NCBI RefSeq assembly: GCF_900100655.1
Contig: NZ_FNCE01000008.1
Coordinates: 62,001 to 126,000, forward strand
Source: Limimonas halophila
GTDB taxonomy: Bacteria; Pseudomonadota; Alphaproteobacteria; Kiloniellales; Rhodovibrionaceae
Length of the DNA stretch: 64,000 nucleotides
Direction: 5' to 3'
Part shown: positions 50,911-60,321 of the stretch, one piece after another
How positions within the stretch are numbered: position 1 is the stretch's first letter
How the letters are laid out: each line of letters opens with the position of its first letter
The notes under the pieces: generated by a model
The model's database searches: none
What the model was told of the DNA's origin: nothing
Seen by the model: the letters and a program-made list of their open reading frames with translations, nothing else
Translations under genes and position numbers: made by a program

Positions 50911-51821
50911 GCCGCTCCTCCGCTGCGGGCGCCGCGCACGCCGGCGGCCAGCTCGCGCACGCGCGCGAGCACGGCCCCGCTGCAGCCGGCGGTGGCGCGG
51001 CCCTGCGCGTCCAGGTTGTCCTCCACGGTCTTGACCAGCGCCGAGCCCACGACCGCGGCGTCGGCGCGCGCGGCCACGCTTGCGGCCTGATCGGGCGTCT
51101 TGATGCCGAAGCCGACGGCGATGGGCAAGGCCGTGTGGCGGCGCAGCCGGTCGAGAGCCGAAGCGATGTCCGCGTCGCCGGCCGAGCGCGTGCCCGTGAT
51201 GCCCGCGATCGAGACGTAGTAGAGGAAGCCGCCGCTGTTGGTCAGCACGGCCGGCAGACGGCGCTCGTCCGTCGTCGGCGTCGCCATGCGGATGAAGTTG
51301 ACGCCGGTCCGAAGCGCGGGACCGCACAGCTCGTCGTCGGTTTCCGGCGGCAGGTCCACGACGATCAGCCCGTCCACCCCGGCGGCCTTGGCGTCGTCCA
51401 GAAAGCGCTGCGGGCCGTAGCTGTAGATGGGGTTGAAGTAGCCCATCAGCACCAGCGGCGTCTCGGCGTCCCTGGCGCGGAAGCGGCGCACCTGCTCCAG
51501 CGTCTTCGCCAGCGTCATGCCCGCGCGCAGGGCGCGCTGCCCGGCTTCCTGAATGGCCGGGCCGTCCGCCATGGGATCGGAGAAGGGCATGCCCAGCTCG
51601 ATCAGGTCGGCGCCCGCCTCGGGCAAGCCAGCCAGGATCTCCGCGCCCGTCTCCGGGTCGGGGTCGCCGGCCATCGTGAAGGTGACCAGGCCGCCGCGTC
51701 CTTCGCGCTGGAGCGCCTCGAAGCGCGCGCGGATGCGCCCGGAGTCCGGCGCGCGCTCGTCGGCCGGAACCTCGCGGCGGCGGGCGTCGATGTCGGCGGC
51801 GGTGGTGGGCGTGGATGTCAC
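50907..51821 (-). CDS. trpA: Tryptophan synthase alpha chain
   Basis: 304 residues, about 30 longer than usual because of an N-terminal leader (to ~residue 30) and an Ala-rich tail. It cleaves indole-3-glycerol phosphate and channels indole to Trp[14 protein letters not shown], the catalytic Glu in [17 protein letters not shown] (with the catalytic Asp), [25 protein letters not shown] and [11 protein letters not shown] are present. The GTG start overlaps the trpB stop (GTGA). Confidence 0.96.
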   Translation of the reverse strand: MTSTPTTAADIDARRREVPADERAPDSGRIRARFEALQREGRGGLVTFTMAGDPDPETGAEILAGLPEAGADLIELGMPFSDPMADGPAIQEAGQRALRAGMTLAKTLEQVRRFRARDAETPLVLMGYFNPIYSYGPQRFLDDAKAAGVDGLIVVDLPPETDDELCGPALRTGVNFIRMATPTTDERRLPAVLTNSGGFLYYVSIAGITGTRSAGDADIASALDRLRRHTALPIAVGFGIKTPDQAASVAARADAAVVGSALVKTVEDNLDAQGRATAGCSGAVLARVRELAAGVRGARSGGAA

Positions 51822-53038
51822 AGATCAAACCCCAGCTGCTTGGCGACCGTGGTGATGTCCTTGTCGCCGCGGCCGCACAGGTTCATCACCATCACGTGCT
51901 CGCGCGGCAGCGTCGGCGCCAGCTCGCGCACCTTGGCGAGCGCGTGCGCCGGTTCCAGGGCCGGAATGATCCCCTCCAGCCGGCTGCACAGCTGGAAGGC
52001 GTCCAGCGCTTCCCGGTCCGTGGCGGAGAGGTATTCCACGCGCCCCGTGTCGTTCAGCCAGGCGTGCTCCGGCCCGATGCCCGGATAGTCCAGCCCCGCG
52101 GAGATGGAGTAGGCGTCCAGGATCTGGCCGTCGTCGGTCTGCAACAGGTAGGTGCGGTTGCCGTGCAGCACGCCGGGGCGGCCGCCGTTGAGGCTGGCGG
52201 CGTGCTCGCCCGTCTCGATGCCGTGGCCCGCGGCCTCGACGCCGAAGAGGCGCACGTCTCCCTCGTCCAGGAAGGGGTGAAAGAGCCCCAGCGCGTTGGA
52301 GCCGCCGCCGATGCAGGCGCACAGGCTGTCTGGCAGCTTGCCCTCGCGTTCCTTCACCTGCTCGCGCACCTCTTCCCCGATGACGCTCTGGAAGTCGCGC
52401 ACCAGCGCGGGATAGGGGTGCGGCCCGGCGACCGTGCCGATGATGTAGAAGGTGTCCTCGACGTTCGCGACCCAGTCGCGCAGGGCCTCGTTCATCGCGT
52501 CCTTGAGCGTGCCCGTGCCGCCGTGGACGGGGCGCACCTCCGCGCCCAGCAGGCGCATGCGCACCACGTTCGCGGCCTGGCGCTCCATGTCGTGCGCGCC
52601 CATGTAGACCACGCACGGCAGGTTGAAGCGCGCGCACACCGTCGCCGTCGCCACGCCGTGCTGGCCCGCGCCCGTCTCCGCGATGATGCGGGTCTTGCCC
52701 ATGCGCTTGGCGAGCAGGATCTGCCCCAGGGTGTTGTTGATCTTGTGCGCGCCCGTGTGGTTCAGCTCGTCGCGCTTGAAGTAGATCTTCGCGCCGCCGA
52801 GCTCCTCGGTCAGCCGCTCGGCGAAGTAGAGCGGGCTGGGCCGGCCGACGAAATCGCGGCCGTGCTGTTCCAGCTCTTCGCGGAATGCCGGATCGGCCTT
52901 GGCGTCGAGGTAGGCGCGCTCGACCTCCAGGATCAGCGGCATCAGCGTCTCGGCGACGAAGCGCCCGCCGTAGATGCCGAAATGGCCGAAGGGGTCGGGG
53001 CCGCCTCGGTAGGTGTTGGGTCGCTCGACCTGGGTCAT
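51818..53038 (-). CDS. trpB: Tryptophan synthase beta chain
   Basis: 406 residues. PLP enzyme joining indole and serine. [15 protein letters not shown] opens it. The PLP lysine is in [57 protein letters not shown] and ICSR-like [21 protein letters not shown] follow. ATG 53038 has GGAG 5 bases upstream and is preferred to ATG 53050. The gene is separated from trpF by a 234-base structured spacer. Confidence 0.97.
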   Translation of the reverse strand: MTQVERPNTYRGGPDPFGHFGIYGGRFVAETLMPLILEVERAYLDAKADPAFREELEQHGRDFVGRPSPLYFAERLTEELGGAKIYFKRDELNHTGAHKINNTLGQILLAKRMGKTRIIAETGAGQHGVATATVCARFNLPCVVYMGAHDMERQAANVVRMRLLGAEVRPVHGGTGTLKDAMNEALRDWVANVEDTFYIIGTVAGPHPYPALVRDFQSVIGEEVREQVKEREGKLPDSLCACIGGGSNALGLFHPFLDEGDVRLFGVEAAGHGIETGEHAASLNGGRPGVLHGNRTYLLQTDDGQILDAYSISAGLDYPGIGPEHAWLNDTGRVEYLSATDREALDAFQLCSRLEGIIPALEPAHALAKVRELAPTLPREHVMVMNLCGRGDKDITTVAKQLGFDL

Positions 53039-53059
53039 GGATCTCCACATCCGCGATCC

Positions 53060-53214
53060 AGAGCGCGATGCGAGGACGTGGACTCAGTGTACGAGCCCCA
53101 TCGCGCTCTATCTCTTTCGTTTGCGGGCATGAGTCAGCGCCCGGATCGTTTCGCGCGCCTGCGGCGTGCGAGCTGACGTGTCGCGCGCCGCTGGCGCGCT
53201 AGGCCTTCCGGCCT
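53060..53214 (-). repeat. Multi-hairpin non-coding element between trpF and trpB
   Basis: Four inverted repeats lie in 155 bases. AGAGCGCGATG/CATCGCGCTCT (53060-53070, 53099-53109) is a perfect 11-bp pair. GTCAGC/GCTGAC is at 53133-53138 and 53172-53177. GCGCGCC/GGCGCGC (53183-53199) has a 3-base loop. AGGCC-TTCC-GGCCT is at 53201-53214. No T run follows. It could be a REP-like repeat, a structured leader controlling trpB-trpA, or a small RNA. A leader peptide with Trp codons is not seen. Confidence 0.55.
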
Positions 53215-53272
53215 GGACGATCCGACCGCATCATGCCCTGGACGGCCCGCGAGCCTGCCGCACGCGGGGCGT

Positions 53273-53920
53273 TTAGGCAACGTTGTCCCGAACGGCGGCG
53301 CAGAATTCCCGGATCTTCGCCGGGTCCTTCACCCCCGGCTCGGACTCCACGCCGCTGGACACGTCCACGCCCGGCGCGTGCGCGGTGGCGATGGCCTCGC
53401 CCACGGTGTCCGCGTTCAGCCCGCCCGAGAGCAGCCACGGCTTCGCCCACGAGCGCCCGCCGAGCAGCTTCCAGTCGAAGCTGCGCGCGTTGCCGCCGGG
53501 CAGCCCGCCCGGCTGCGGCTTCGCATCGAACAGCAGGCGGTCGGCCACCTCGGCGTAGCCGTCGGCGCGCGCCAGGTCGGCCTCGCCGCCGATGGAAACC
53601 GCCTTCATCACCGGCAAGCCGAAGCGCGCGCGCACGTCGGCCACGCGCTCGGGCGGTTCCTCGCCGTGGAGCTGCAGCAGCGGCGGCGCCAGCGTGTCCA
53701 CGATCCCGGCCAGCGTTTCGTCGTCGGCGTCCACCACCACGGCCACCGACAGCGGCGCGATCGCGCCCGCCTCCGCCATCAGTTCGCGGGCGCGCGCCGG
53801 GCTCACGTTGCGCGGCGAGGGCGGGTAGAAGACGAAGCCCACGAACATCGCGCCCGCATCGCGCGCGGCGGCGACGGCCTCGGGCGTCGTGCAGCCGCAG
53901 ATCTTCACGTCGACCGTCAT
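53273..53920 (-). CDS. trpF: Phosphoribosylanthranilate isomerase
   Basis: 215 residues. It performs the Amadori rearrangement in tryptophan synthesis. KICGCTTPEAVAAARDAGAMFVGFVFYPPSPRNVSP carries the catalytic Cys. LLQLHGEEPPE follows, and the catalytic Asp is in LLFDAKPQ. WLLSGGLNADTV and VDVSSGVESEPGVKDPAKI complete the family pattern. AAGGA lies 7 bases before ATG 53920. It follows two membrane-protein genes by 13 bases. Confidence 0.96.
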   Translation of the reverse strand: MTVDVKICGCTTPEAVAAARDAGAMFVGFVFYPPSPRNVSPARARELMAEAGAIAPLSVAVVVDADDETLAGIVDTLAPPLLQLHGEEPPERVADVRARFGLPVMKAVSIGGEADLARADGYAEVADRLLFDAKPQPGGLPGGNARSFDWKLLGGRSWAKPWLLSGGLNADTVGEAIATAHAPGVDVSSGVESEPGVKDPAKIREFCAAVRDNVA

Positions 53921-53933
53921 CGGGGTGTCCTTT

Positions 53934-54695
53934 TCAGCCGGGCCAGCTCGCGCTCGACGGCTTGGCCGAGCGCAGCGCCCGGAACATCAGGCTGATCGCC
54001 GTCACGGGCAGCAGCAGCGTCAGCGGCACCAGCGCCGCGCCCACCAGCGTCGCCGCCAGATGCACCGGAACCGGCGCCCCGAACGGCGCGATCAGCAGCC
54101 CCGCACCGGCGAGCAGCACGGCCGTTGCCGGCACGACCCCGAGCCACACCAGCGCCGCGTTGCCGAAGTGGGCCGGCCGCGTCTGCCAGGCGCGCGCGGG
54201 CACGCTCTGGCCCGTGGCGTGGCTCGGCAGCTTGAGCGTCAGCGGCGTGAAGAGCGTGACCGTGAACCACAGCGTCACCAGCAGCCCCACCAGGCGGGAG
54301 GTGGTGTCCATCGGCATCCCGGCAACGGCCACCACGAGCACGCCGTAGAGCAGGAAATGGATCCCGGCGACACCGAGCGCAACACCGAGATAGCGCGTGT
54401 GCCGCCCGCGCCACCGCACGGCGGGCGCACGCACCGCCTTCGGCCCGAGCAGGATCAGGCGGTGCCAGGCCACGGCCAGCAGCACCAGCAGCGGCACCGT
54501 CAGCACCCACACGGCCGTGCCGGCAAGCCCCGGCAGCGCGTAGACGTGGACGAGCGCCGCCGCGAACGCGGCCAGCGCCGGCAGCCCCAGCAGCCGCGGC
54601 AGCCAGCGCCAGTTCGCCATCAGCACCCGGACCGTTCCCACCAGAACCGGTCCGGCTTGCAAGCGCAGGGGCGGCATTTCCTCCTGTGCGCTCAC
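53934..54695 (-). CDS. Six-helix membrane protein, paralogue of its upstream neighbour
   Basis: 253 residues from a GTG start that overlaps the upstream stop (GTGA). About six hydrophobic helices. AVAWHRLILLGPKAVRAPAVRWRGRHTRYLGVALGVAG closely parallels LVDWLRLVLLGPEQ...VGGRDARMLASG in the neighbour, showing the pair is paralogous. The sixth helix region and short basic tail are unremarkable. No recognised family. Tight spacing with pyrF and trpF suggests operon membership without indicating a role in either pathway. Confidence 0.75.
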   Translation of the reverse strand: MSAQEEMPPLRLQAGPVLVGTVRVLMANWRWLPRLLGLPALAAFAAALVHVYALPGLAGTAVWVLTVPLLVLLAVAWHRLILLGPKAVRAPAVRWRGRHTRYLGVALGVAGIHFLLYGVLVVAVAGMPMDTTSRLVGLLVTLWFTVTLFTPLTLKLPSHATGQSVPARAWQTRPAHFGNAALVWLGVVPATAVLLAGAGLLIAPFGAPVPVHLAATLVGAALVPLTLLLPVTAISLMFRALRSAKPSSASWPG

Positions 54696-55483
54696 GCCGC
54701 CTCCGCGCGCGTGGGATCGCCCAACAGCCGCTGGTGCAGCGCCGCGAGCAGGCTGCCCAGCAGCGCCAACTCCACGAACTCCAGCACCAGGGTCAGCACC
54801 ATCACCGGCACCACCGGGCCATCGCCGGAGAGCATGACGGCGTAGGCGACGCCGCTGGAACTCACCAGCAGGTGCACCGGCAGCAGCGTCAGCGCCACGA
54901 TGCCCGCGATCTTCACCAGCACGGGCCGCGCCGCCGACCAGGCCGCGCCCATGCCCAGCGAGCGGTCCACCGCCACCGCCGGCAGGACGAGGCCGAAGCT
55001 CACCGCCGCGGTCAGCGCCAGCAGCAGCGTCACAAGCGCCGCCACCACGCCCGCGACCGGGCTGCCGCCCGCCAGCATGCCGAGCACGATGCCCGGGATG
55101 CTCGCCAGCAGCGCCAGCACCGCGACCAGAATGCCCGAGGCGAGCATGCGCGCGTCGCGCCCGCCCACGGACAGCCGCGGCCCCGTGCCGGCCTGCTCGG
55201 GCCCGAGCAGCACCAGCCGCAGCCAGTCCACGAGGAAAGCGGCGTAGGCGAAGACCACAACCGGGATCGCCGCCAGCACGGCGATCGCCGCCAGCGGCGA
55301 GCTCTGCCCGTCGTCGCCGCCACCGCCCCGGAGGAGCATGAGCCCGCCCTGGACGAGGAAGAGCACCAGGAAGGGGGTGAGCGCGACCTGCGGCAGGTGG
55401 CGCAGGCGGGCCATGAAGCCGCCCACGACCTCGCGCGCGGTGGTCCGGACGGGCAACGCGCCGTGCGCCGGCACCTCCGCCAC
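54692..55483 (-). CDS. Six-helix membrane protein, first of a paralogous pair
   Basis: 263 residues from a GTG two bases after the pyrF stop codon; another GTG at 55474 is possible. Six hydrophobic segments. FAYAAFLVDWLRLVLLGPEQAGTGPRLSVGGRDARML is the motif shared with the downstream gene. MGAAWSAARPVLVKIAGIVALTLLPVHLL precedes the last helices. Function unknown; topology and the repeated W-x-R-L-x-L-L-G-P motif suggest an alphaproteobacterial membrane family, not a known transporter. Confidence 0.75.
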   Translation of the reverse strand: MAEVPAHGALPVRTTAREVVGGFMARLRHLPQVALTPFLVLFLVQGGLMLLRGGGGDDGQSSPLAAIAVLAAIPVVVFAYAAFLVDWLRLVLLGPEQAGTGPRLSVGGRDARMLASGILVAVLALLASIPGIVLGMLAGGSPVAGVVAALVTLLLALTAAVSFGLVLPAVAVDRSLGMGAAWSAARPVLVKIAGIVALTLLPVHLLVSSSGVAYAVMLSGDGPVVPVMVLTLVLEFVELALLGSLLAALHQRLLGDPTRAEAA

Positions 55484-55485
55484 GG

Positions 55486-56172
55486 CTACCCCGCCTCGGC
55501 CGCGATCGCCCGGGCGGCCGCCCCCGGATCGGCCGCCCGCGTCACGGGGCGGCCCACCACGAGGATGTCGGCGCCGGCCGCGACCGCATCCGCCGGGGTG
55601 GCCGCGCGCTTCTGGTCGCCGGCGTCGCTCCCGGCCGGACGGATGCCCGGCACGACCAGCGTGAGGTCCGGCCCGACCTCGGCCCGTACCACCTCGATCT
55701 CGCGCGGCGAGCATACCAGCCCGTCGACGCCGGCTTCGGCCGCCAGCGCGGCCAGGCGGCGCACCTGGTCCAGCGAGGGCGTGGCCTGGCCCAGGCGCGA
55801 GAGGTCGCCGTCGTCCAGGCTGGTGAGCACGGTCACCGCCAGCACACCCACGGGCGGCTCGCCCCGGTGCGCGGCCTGAACCGCCGCGGCCATCATCTCG
55901 CGCCCGCCACTGGCGTGGACCGTCAGCCAGCACGGCTGCATGGGCGCGGCCGCGCGCACGGCGCCGGCGACGGTGTTGGGAATGTCGTGGAATTTCAGGT
56001 CGAGGAACACGGGCGCGTCACCCGCGACGGCGCGCACGCCCTCGGGGCCGTGGGCGGTGAAGAACTCGCTGCCGAGCTTGAGCCCGGCATAACCGTGCAC
56101 GGCGGCCGCGAGCCGCTCGGCGTGCGCGCGGTCCGCGGTGTCGACGGCGATGTAGAGACGCGGCGGGATCAT
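55486..56172 (-). CDS. pyrF: Orotidine-5'-phosphate decarboxylase
   Basis: 228 residues. It makes UMP from OMP. RLYIAVDTADRAHAERLAAAV opens it. The catalytic Asp-Lys-x-x-Asp tetrad is in VFLDLKFHDIPNTVAGAV. LTVHASGGREMM and VVPGIRPAGSDAGDQKRAATPADAVAAGADILVVGRPVTRA follow. ATG 56172 begins the conserved part. It starts 37 bases after the LapA-like gene and runs into the membrane pair. Confidence 0.96.
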   Translation of the reverse strand: MIPPRLYIAVDTADRAHAERLAAAVHGYAGLKLGSEFFTAHGPEGVRAVAGDAPVFLDLKFHDIPNTVAGAVRAAAPMQPCWLTVHASGGREMMAAAVQAAHRGEPPVGVLAVTVLTSLDDGDLSRLGQATPSLDQVRRLAALAAEAGVDGLVCSPREIEVVRAEVGPDLTLVVPGIRPAGSDAGDQKRAATPADAVAAGADILVVGRPVTRAADPGAAARAIAAEAG

Positions 56173-56209
56173 CTCGGGGCTGCCGGATCGCGGGTGGTGG
56201 CCGGGGGCC

Positions 56210-56596
56210 TCAGCGGCGCAGCGCGGGCAGGGACGGGGCGGTCGGCGGGCGCAGGCGCATGCGTCCCCGCGTCTCGGGCGAGCCCATGCGGCCCGCACCC
56301 GGGCCCTCGTACTGGTCCAGGCGGCGCTGCAGGGCCTCGACGTCGCGCGCCAGCTCGCGGGCGCGCTGGCGTTCCTCGCGCATGCGTTTGCGCACGCGGT
56401 GCTGCGACAGCCACATCACCGCGCCGCCGATGAGGAAGCCGACGAACACGGCCAGCAGCACGATCAGGTAGAGTGGCGCTTCGAGCTGGACCGGCAGCGG
56501 CCACAGGTCGAGCGTCACCACGCCGCGGTGATTGACCGCGAAGATGACCGCCACGGCAAGCAGCGGGACGGTGACGATCCAGGACAGGTGCTTCAC
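56210..56596 (-). CDS. LapA (DUF1049) domain membrane protein
   Basis: 128 residues from a GTG start. Two transmembrane helices (about 4-24 and 40-66) surround FAVNHRGVVTLDLWPLPVQLEAPLYL, the LapA-domain hallmark. A basic coiled-coil segment (RVRKRMREERQRARELARDVEALQRRLDQYE) and a basic tail follow. In enterobacteria LapA acts with LapB in LPS biogenesis; in alphaproteobacteria it commonly follows ihfB, as here, with function unproven. Confidence 0.82.
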   Translation of the reverse strand: MKHLSWIVTVPLLAVAVIFAVNHRGVVTLDLWPLPVQLEAPLYLIVLLAVFVGFLIGGAVMWLSQHRVRKRMREERQRARELARDVEALQRRLDQYEGPGAGRMGSPETRGRMRLRPPTAPSLPALRR

Positions 56597-56715
56597 GATA
56601 GCGCCGCCTCGCGGGAAGCGCCGGCCGATGCGCCGGCGGTTGGGTCTTTGTGCCCCGCTATGGTGCGCGGGCGGGCGGCCCGTCTCAAGCCTCGAAGGCG
56701 GCGCGGCCGGACCGC

Positions 56716-57015
56716 TCAGGCGTCGGCTTCGGCCTCGTCGCCGTTCAGGCGCTCGCGCAGCTGCTTGCCCGTCTTGAAGAAGGGCACGCGCTTGGCATCC
56801 ACGTGGACCGTCTCGCCGGTGCGCGGGTTGCGCCCCTCGCGCGGCTCGCGGTCCTTCACGGAGAACGCGCCGAAGCCGCGCAGCTCCACGCGCCGCCCCT
56901 CGGCCAGCGCCTCTGTGATCTCGTCGAAGATCGTGGCCACCACGCGCTCGCTGTCGCGCTGGGTCAGGTGCGGGTTCGCTTCCGCGATCCGCTGGATGAG
57001 TTCGGACTTGGTCAT
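56716..57015 (-). CDS. ihfB: Integration host factor subunit beta
   Basis: 99 residues. DNA-bending HU/IHF family. [84 protein letters not shown] covers the dimer core and beta-arm (Arg/Pro tip in GRNPRTGE). The Asp/Glu-rich tail after [11 protein letters not shown] is typical of the beta subunit. A terminator upstream separates it from rpsA, so it has its own promoter in 57016-57147. Confidence 0.96.
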   Translation of the reverse strand: MTKSELIQRIAEANPHLTQRDSERVVATIFDEITEALAEGRRVELRGFGAFSVKDREPREGRNPRTGETVHVDAKRVPFFKTGKQLRERLNGDEAEADA

Positions 57016-57147
57016 CGCCGACGCCCCCGTTGCTCGACCGCCACAAATCCCCCCGGACGGCCGTGTGGCGCGGAGTGTCGCCACGCGCGCGAGGCACCGT
57101 CAACCGCGCGTGACTCGCGGACATCGCGGTGTTGCACGTATGCACAC

Positions 57148-57184
57148 AAAAAACGCCCGGCCCGCGTGAACCGCGGACCGGGCG
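57148..57184 (-). terminator. Rho-independent terminator after rpsA
   Basis: On the minus strand a 13-bp stem with one G-U pair (57154-57166 with 57072+100 to 57184) and a 5-base loop is followed by six T (57148-57153). It lies about 32 bases past the rpsA stop codon. Confidence 0.9.
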
Positions 57185-57216
57185 CCGACGTTGTCACCGG
57201 GTTGCCCCGGTGGGGA

Positions 57217-58944
57217 TCAGCTCTTGTCGCTGTCCTCGCCGCCCTGCATGGCGTCGCGCAGCTTGGTGCCGAGGATGTCGCCGAGGCTGGCGCCGGTTTC
57301 GGCGGAGCCGTACTCGGCCATGGCCTCCTTTTCCTCCTCCAGCTCGCGCTGCTTGATCGACGCCGAGATGCGGCGGTTCTTGCGGTCCACCTGGGTGATC
57401 TTGGCGTCGACCTTTTCGCCCGGGGCGAAGCGGTCGGGGCGCTGCTCGCTGCGCTCGCGGCCCAGCTCGGAACGGCGAATCGTGGCGATGGCGTTCTCGT
57501 CGCCGCGCACCTTCACGTCGATGCCGTTCTCGTGGACCTCGTGGACGGTGCAGGTCACGACCTCGCCCTTCTGCAGGCCGGCGACGGCGGCCTCGAAGGG
57601 ATCGGACTCGAGCTGCTTCACGCCCAGCGAGATGCGCTCCTTCTCGACGTCCACGTCCAGCACCTTCACCTGGATGACGTCACCCTTCTTGTAGTTCTTG
57701 ATCGCCTCTTCGCCGCTCTCGGTCCAGGAGAGGTCGGAGAGGTGGACCATGCCGTCGATGTCGCCCGGCAGGCCGACGAACAGCCCGAACTCGGTGATGT
57801 TCTTGATCTCGCCCTCGAGCGTCGAGCCCACGGGGTGCTTCTCGGCGAACTCCGCCCAGGGGTTCGGCACGCACTGCTTGAGGCCGAGCGAGATGCGGCG
57901 CTTCTGCTCGTCCACGTCCAGCACCATCACCTCGATCTCCTGCGAGGTGGAGACGATCTTGCCCGGGTGCACGTTCTTCTTCACCCAGCTCATCTCGGAG
58001 ACGTGGACGAGGCCCTCGATGCCGGGCTCCAGCTCCACGAAGGCGCCGTAGTCGGTGATGTTGGTCACGCGGCCGGTGAACTTGGCGCCCACGGGGTACT
58101 TCTGGCTGGCGCCCTCCCACGGATCGGCCTCCAGCTGCTTCATGCCCAGGGAGATGCGCTGCGTCTCCGGGTTGAAGCGGATGACCTGGACGTTGATGTT
58201 CTGGCCGATGGACAGGACGTCGCTGGGGTGGTTGACCCGCTTCCACGAGATGTCGGTCACGTGCAGCAGGCCGTCGACGCCGCCCAGGTCGACGAAGGCG
58301 CCGTAGTCGGTGATGTTCTTCACCGTGCCCGGCAGCACCTGGCCTTCCTTCAGCGAGGCGACCAGTTCGTTGCGCTGCTCGGCGCGCGTCTCCTCCAGCA
58401 CGGCGCGGCGGGAGACGACGATGTTCCCGCGCGAGCGGTCCATCTTCAGGATCTGGAAGGGCTGCGGCGTGCCCATCAGCGGCGTGACGTCGCGCACCGG
58501 GCGGATGTCCACCTGGCTGCCGGGCAGGAACGCCGTGGCGCCGTTGAGGTCGACCGTGAAGCCGCCCTTCACGCGGCCGTAGATCTGGCCGGTCACGCGC
58601 TCGCCGTTGTTGTAGGCCTTCTCCAGCTGGTTCCAGGCTTCCTCACGCCGCGCCTTGTCGCGCGAGAGGACGGCCTGGCCCTCCTTGTCCTCGAAGCGCT
58701 CCAGGAAGACCTCGACGGTGTCGCCGATCTTCAGGTCCTCGGCCTCGCCCGCCTTGGTGAACTCCTTGAGCGCGACCCGGCCCTCGGACTTCAGGCCGAC
58801 GTCGACGACCACGTCGTCGCCGTCGAAGTCGATGACCGTGCCCTTGAGGACGGTGCCTTCGAGGCGGCCCTCGTTGCCCAGCTGCTCTTCCAGCAGCGCC
58901 TCGAAGCTCTCGTTGGTCTCGTGCGTCGTGGCTGCCTCAGCCAT
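57217..58944 (-). CDS. rpsA: 30S ribosomal protein S1
   Basis: 575 residues. Six S1 RNA-binding repeats are visible, with the recurring pattern G-x-V-x-x-I-T-D-Y-G-A-F-V-x-L-x-G-x-x-G-L-x-H-V-S/T-D. Examples are VKNITDYGAFVDLGGVDGLLHVTDISW and VTNITDYGAFVELEPGIEGLVHVSEMSW, followed by IKNITEFGLFVGLPGDIDGMVHLSDLSW. The N-terminal two repeats bind the ribosome and the rest bind mRNA. GGAGG lies 11 bases before ATG 58944, a rather long spacing. It follows cmk by 180 bases, the usual proteobacterial order. Confidence 0.97.
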   Translation of the reverse strand: MAEAATTHETNESFEALLEEQLGNEGRLEGTVLKGTVIDFDGDDVVVDVGLKSEGRVALKEFTKAGEAEDLKIGDTVEVFLERFEDKEGQAVLSRDKARREEAWNQLEKAYNNGERVTGQIYGRVKGGFTVDLNGATAFLPGSQVDIRPVRDVTPLMGTPQPFQILKMDRSRGNIVVSRRAVLEETRAEQRNELVASLKEGQVLPGTVKNITDYGAFVDLGGVDGLLHVTDISWKRVNHPSDVLSIGQNINVQVIRFNPETQRISLGMKQLEADPWEGASQKYPVGAKFTGRVTNITDYGAFVELEPGIEGLVHVSEMSWVKKNVHPGKIVSTSQEIEVMVLDVDEQKRRISLGLKQCVPNPWAEFAEKHPVGSTLEGEIKNITEFGLFVGLPGDIDGMVHLSDLSWTESGEEAIKNYKKGDVIQVKVLDVDVEKERISLGVKQLESDPFEAAVAGLQKGEVVTCTVHEVHENGIDVKVRGDENAIATIRRSELGRERSEQRPDRFAPGEKVDAKITQVDRKNRRISASIKQRELEEEKEAMAEYGSAETGASLGDILGTKLRDAMQGGEDSDKS

Positions 58945-59124
58945 CGTGTGGTGGTCCTCCACGTGGTGGTCGTTGCTATTCCGGCCAGCCGGTTGGCTCC
59001 GGCGGTCTTCCCGGTGCGTCCAGCCATCCGGGCGGATGAACCGCTGCTGTCGGGCGCGTCCGGCCGTTTTTGACTGGTCGGGCGGCGAGCGTTTCAACGC
59101 CGGCGGCTGCTGGGCCGGCGGCGG

Positions 59125-59814
59125 CTACTGGTCCCGCCCGTCCGGATCGGTGTCGTCCAGCACGCAGCGACTCCGCACCACCCAAAGGGCGGTCCGGAGG
59201 GCCGAATCGACATCCATGTTGGAGGTGTCGAGGACGTGGGCGTCCTCGGCGGACCGAAGCGGCGCCGCCGCCCGGGCGGCGTCTCGGGCGTCGCGCGCCT
59301 CCATTTCACGCAACACGGCCTCGAATGTAGGCGCCTCGCCGCGCGCACGCAATTCTTCGTGGCGCCGGCGGGCGCGTTCCTCCGTGGTGGCGGTGACGAA
59401 GAGCTTGGCGCACGCTTCGGGGCAGACGACCGTGCCGATGTCGCGCCCGTCCAGCACCGCGCCGCGCAGCCCGTTGGGCGGACTGTGCGCGAAGTGGCGC
59501 TGGAACGCCAGCAGCGCCTCGCGCACTGCGCGGATCGCGGACACGCGCGAGGCGGCGTCCGCCACCCCTTCGCCGCGCAGGCCGGGGCGCGCGAGGTCGT
59601 CCACCGTCAGCGTCTTGCTGGCAGACACGGCGGCGTCCGCGTCATCCGGGTCCTGGCCGGCCTCCAGCACCTTCAGCCCCACCGCGCGGTAGAGGCTGCC
59701 GGTATCCAGGTAGGCCAGCCCGAGCGCGTCGGCCACGCGCCGGGCGAGGGTACCCTTCCCGGCCGCCGCCGGCCCGTCGATGGCCACGATGATGGGACGT
59801 TCGCCGCCCGCCAT
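59125..59814 (-). CDS. cmk: Cytidylate kinase
   Basis: 229 residues. It phosphorylates CMP and dCMP. The P-loop is IDGPAAAGKGTLARRVAD. LAYLDTGSLYRAVG, LDGRDIGTVVCPEACAKLFVTATTEERARRRHEEL and VLDTSNMDVDSAL follow. The usual alphaproteobacterial neighbour aroA is not found upstream in this window; an unknown gene lies there instead. Confidence 0.96.
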   Translation of the reverse strand: MAGGERPIIVAIDGPAAAGKGTLARRVADALGLAYLDTGSLYRAVGLKVLEAGQDPDDADAAVSASKTLTVDDLARPGLRGEGVADAASRVSAIRAVREALLAFQRHFAHSPPNGLRGAVLDGRDIGTVVCPEACAKLFVTATTEERARRRHEELRARGEAPTFEAVLREMEARDARDAARAAAPLRSAEDAHVLDTSNMDVDSALRTALWVVRSRCVLDDTDPDGRDQ

Positions 59815-59940
59815 GATCCCCGCGTCCGACGTGGTGAAAACCGCGTGTCGTCACGCAACACGCTGCAATCTTGAGCGTCGAAAAAAGATCTCCGCTCGGG
59901 GGTGTGATAAAACCCCGCCCGCGCGGGGGCAAGCGCCGGC

Positions 59941-60321
59941 TCAGCCGGTGGAGAGACCGTGGCGCTCCACCACCGCCGGCTGGATCACCCCGGCGTGCAG
60001 GGTCAGGAGCACCACGCGCGCGTCCAGGCTGTCGCCCGCCTCGGCGGCGGCGCGCACGCGCGCTTCGGCGGCGTCGGTGCGCGCGGGCCCGTTGGCGTCG
60101 AGGAAACCGTCGCGGCCGAGCATGCAGTACGCCGCCAGCTCGACGGCCTCAGCCGCGGCCGCGTCGTCGGGCTTGCGGCCGTGCGCCTCGCGCAGCAGCC
60201 GCACCAGAGTCAGCTTCACCGAATCCGGAACGGCCGCCCGCGGCAGCCCCGCCGCCGCGAAGGCGTGGTCCAGGCGCTGGATCTCGTCGGCGCGGCCGAA
60301 CATGCGCAGAAAACCGAGCAT
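59941..60321 (-). CDS. Conserved-looking cytoplasmic protein of unknown function
   Basis: 126 residues, helical, no signal or membrane segment. MLGFLRMFGRADEIQRLDHAFAAAGLPRAAVPDSVKLTLVRLLREAHG starts it; a second Ala/Asp-rich half follows with DARVVLLTLHAGVIQPAVVERHGLS. I recognise no domain. ATG 60321 is chosen because upstream codons look like non-coding Arg/Pro runs. It diverges from fliL across 142 bases. Confidence 0.6.
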   Translation of the reverse strand: MLGFLRMFGRADEIQRLDHAFAAAGLPRAAVPDSVKLTLVRLLREAHGRKPDDAAAAEAVELAAYCMLGRDGFLDANGPARTDAAEARVRAAAEAGDSLDARVVLLTLHAGVIQPAVVERHGLSTG

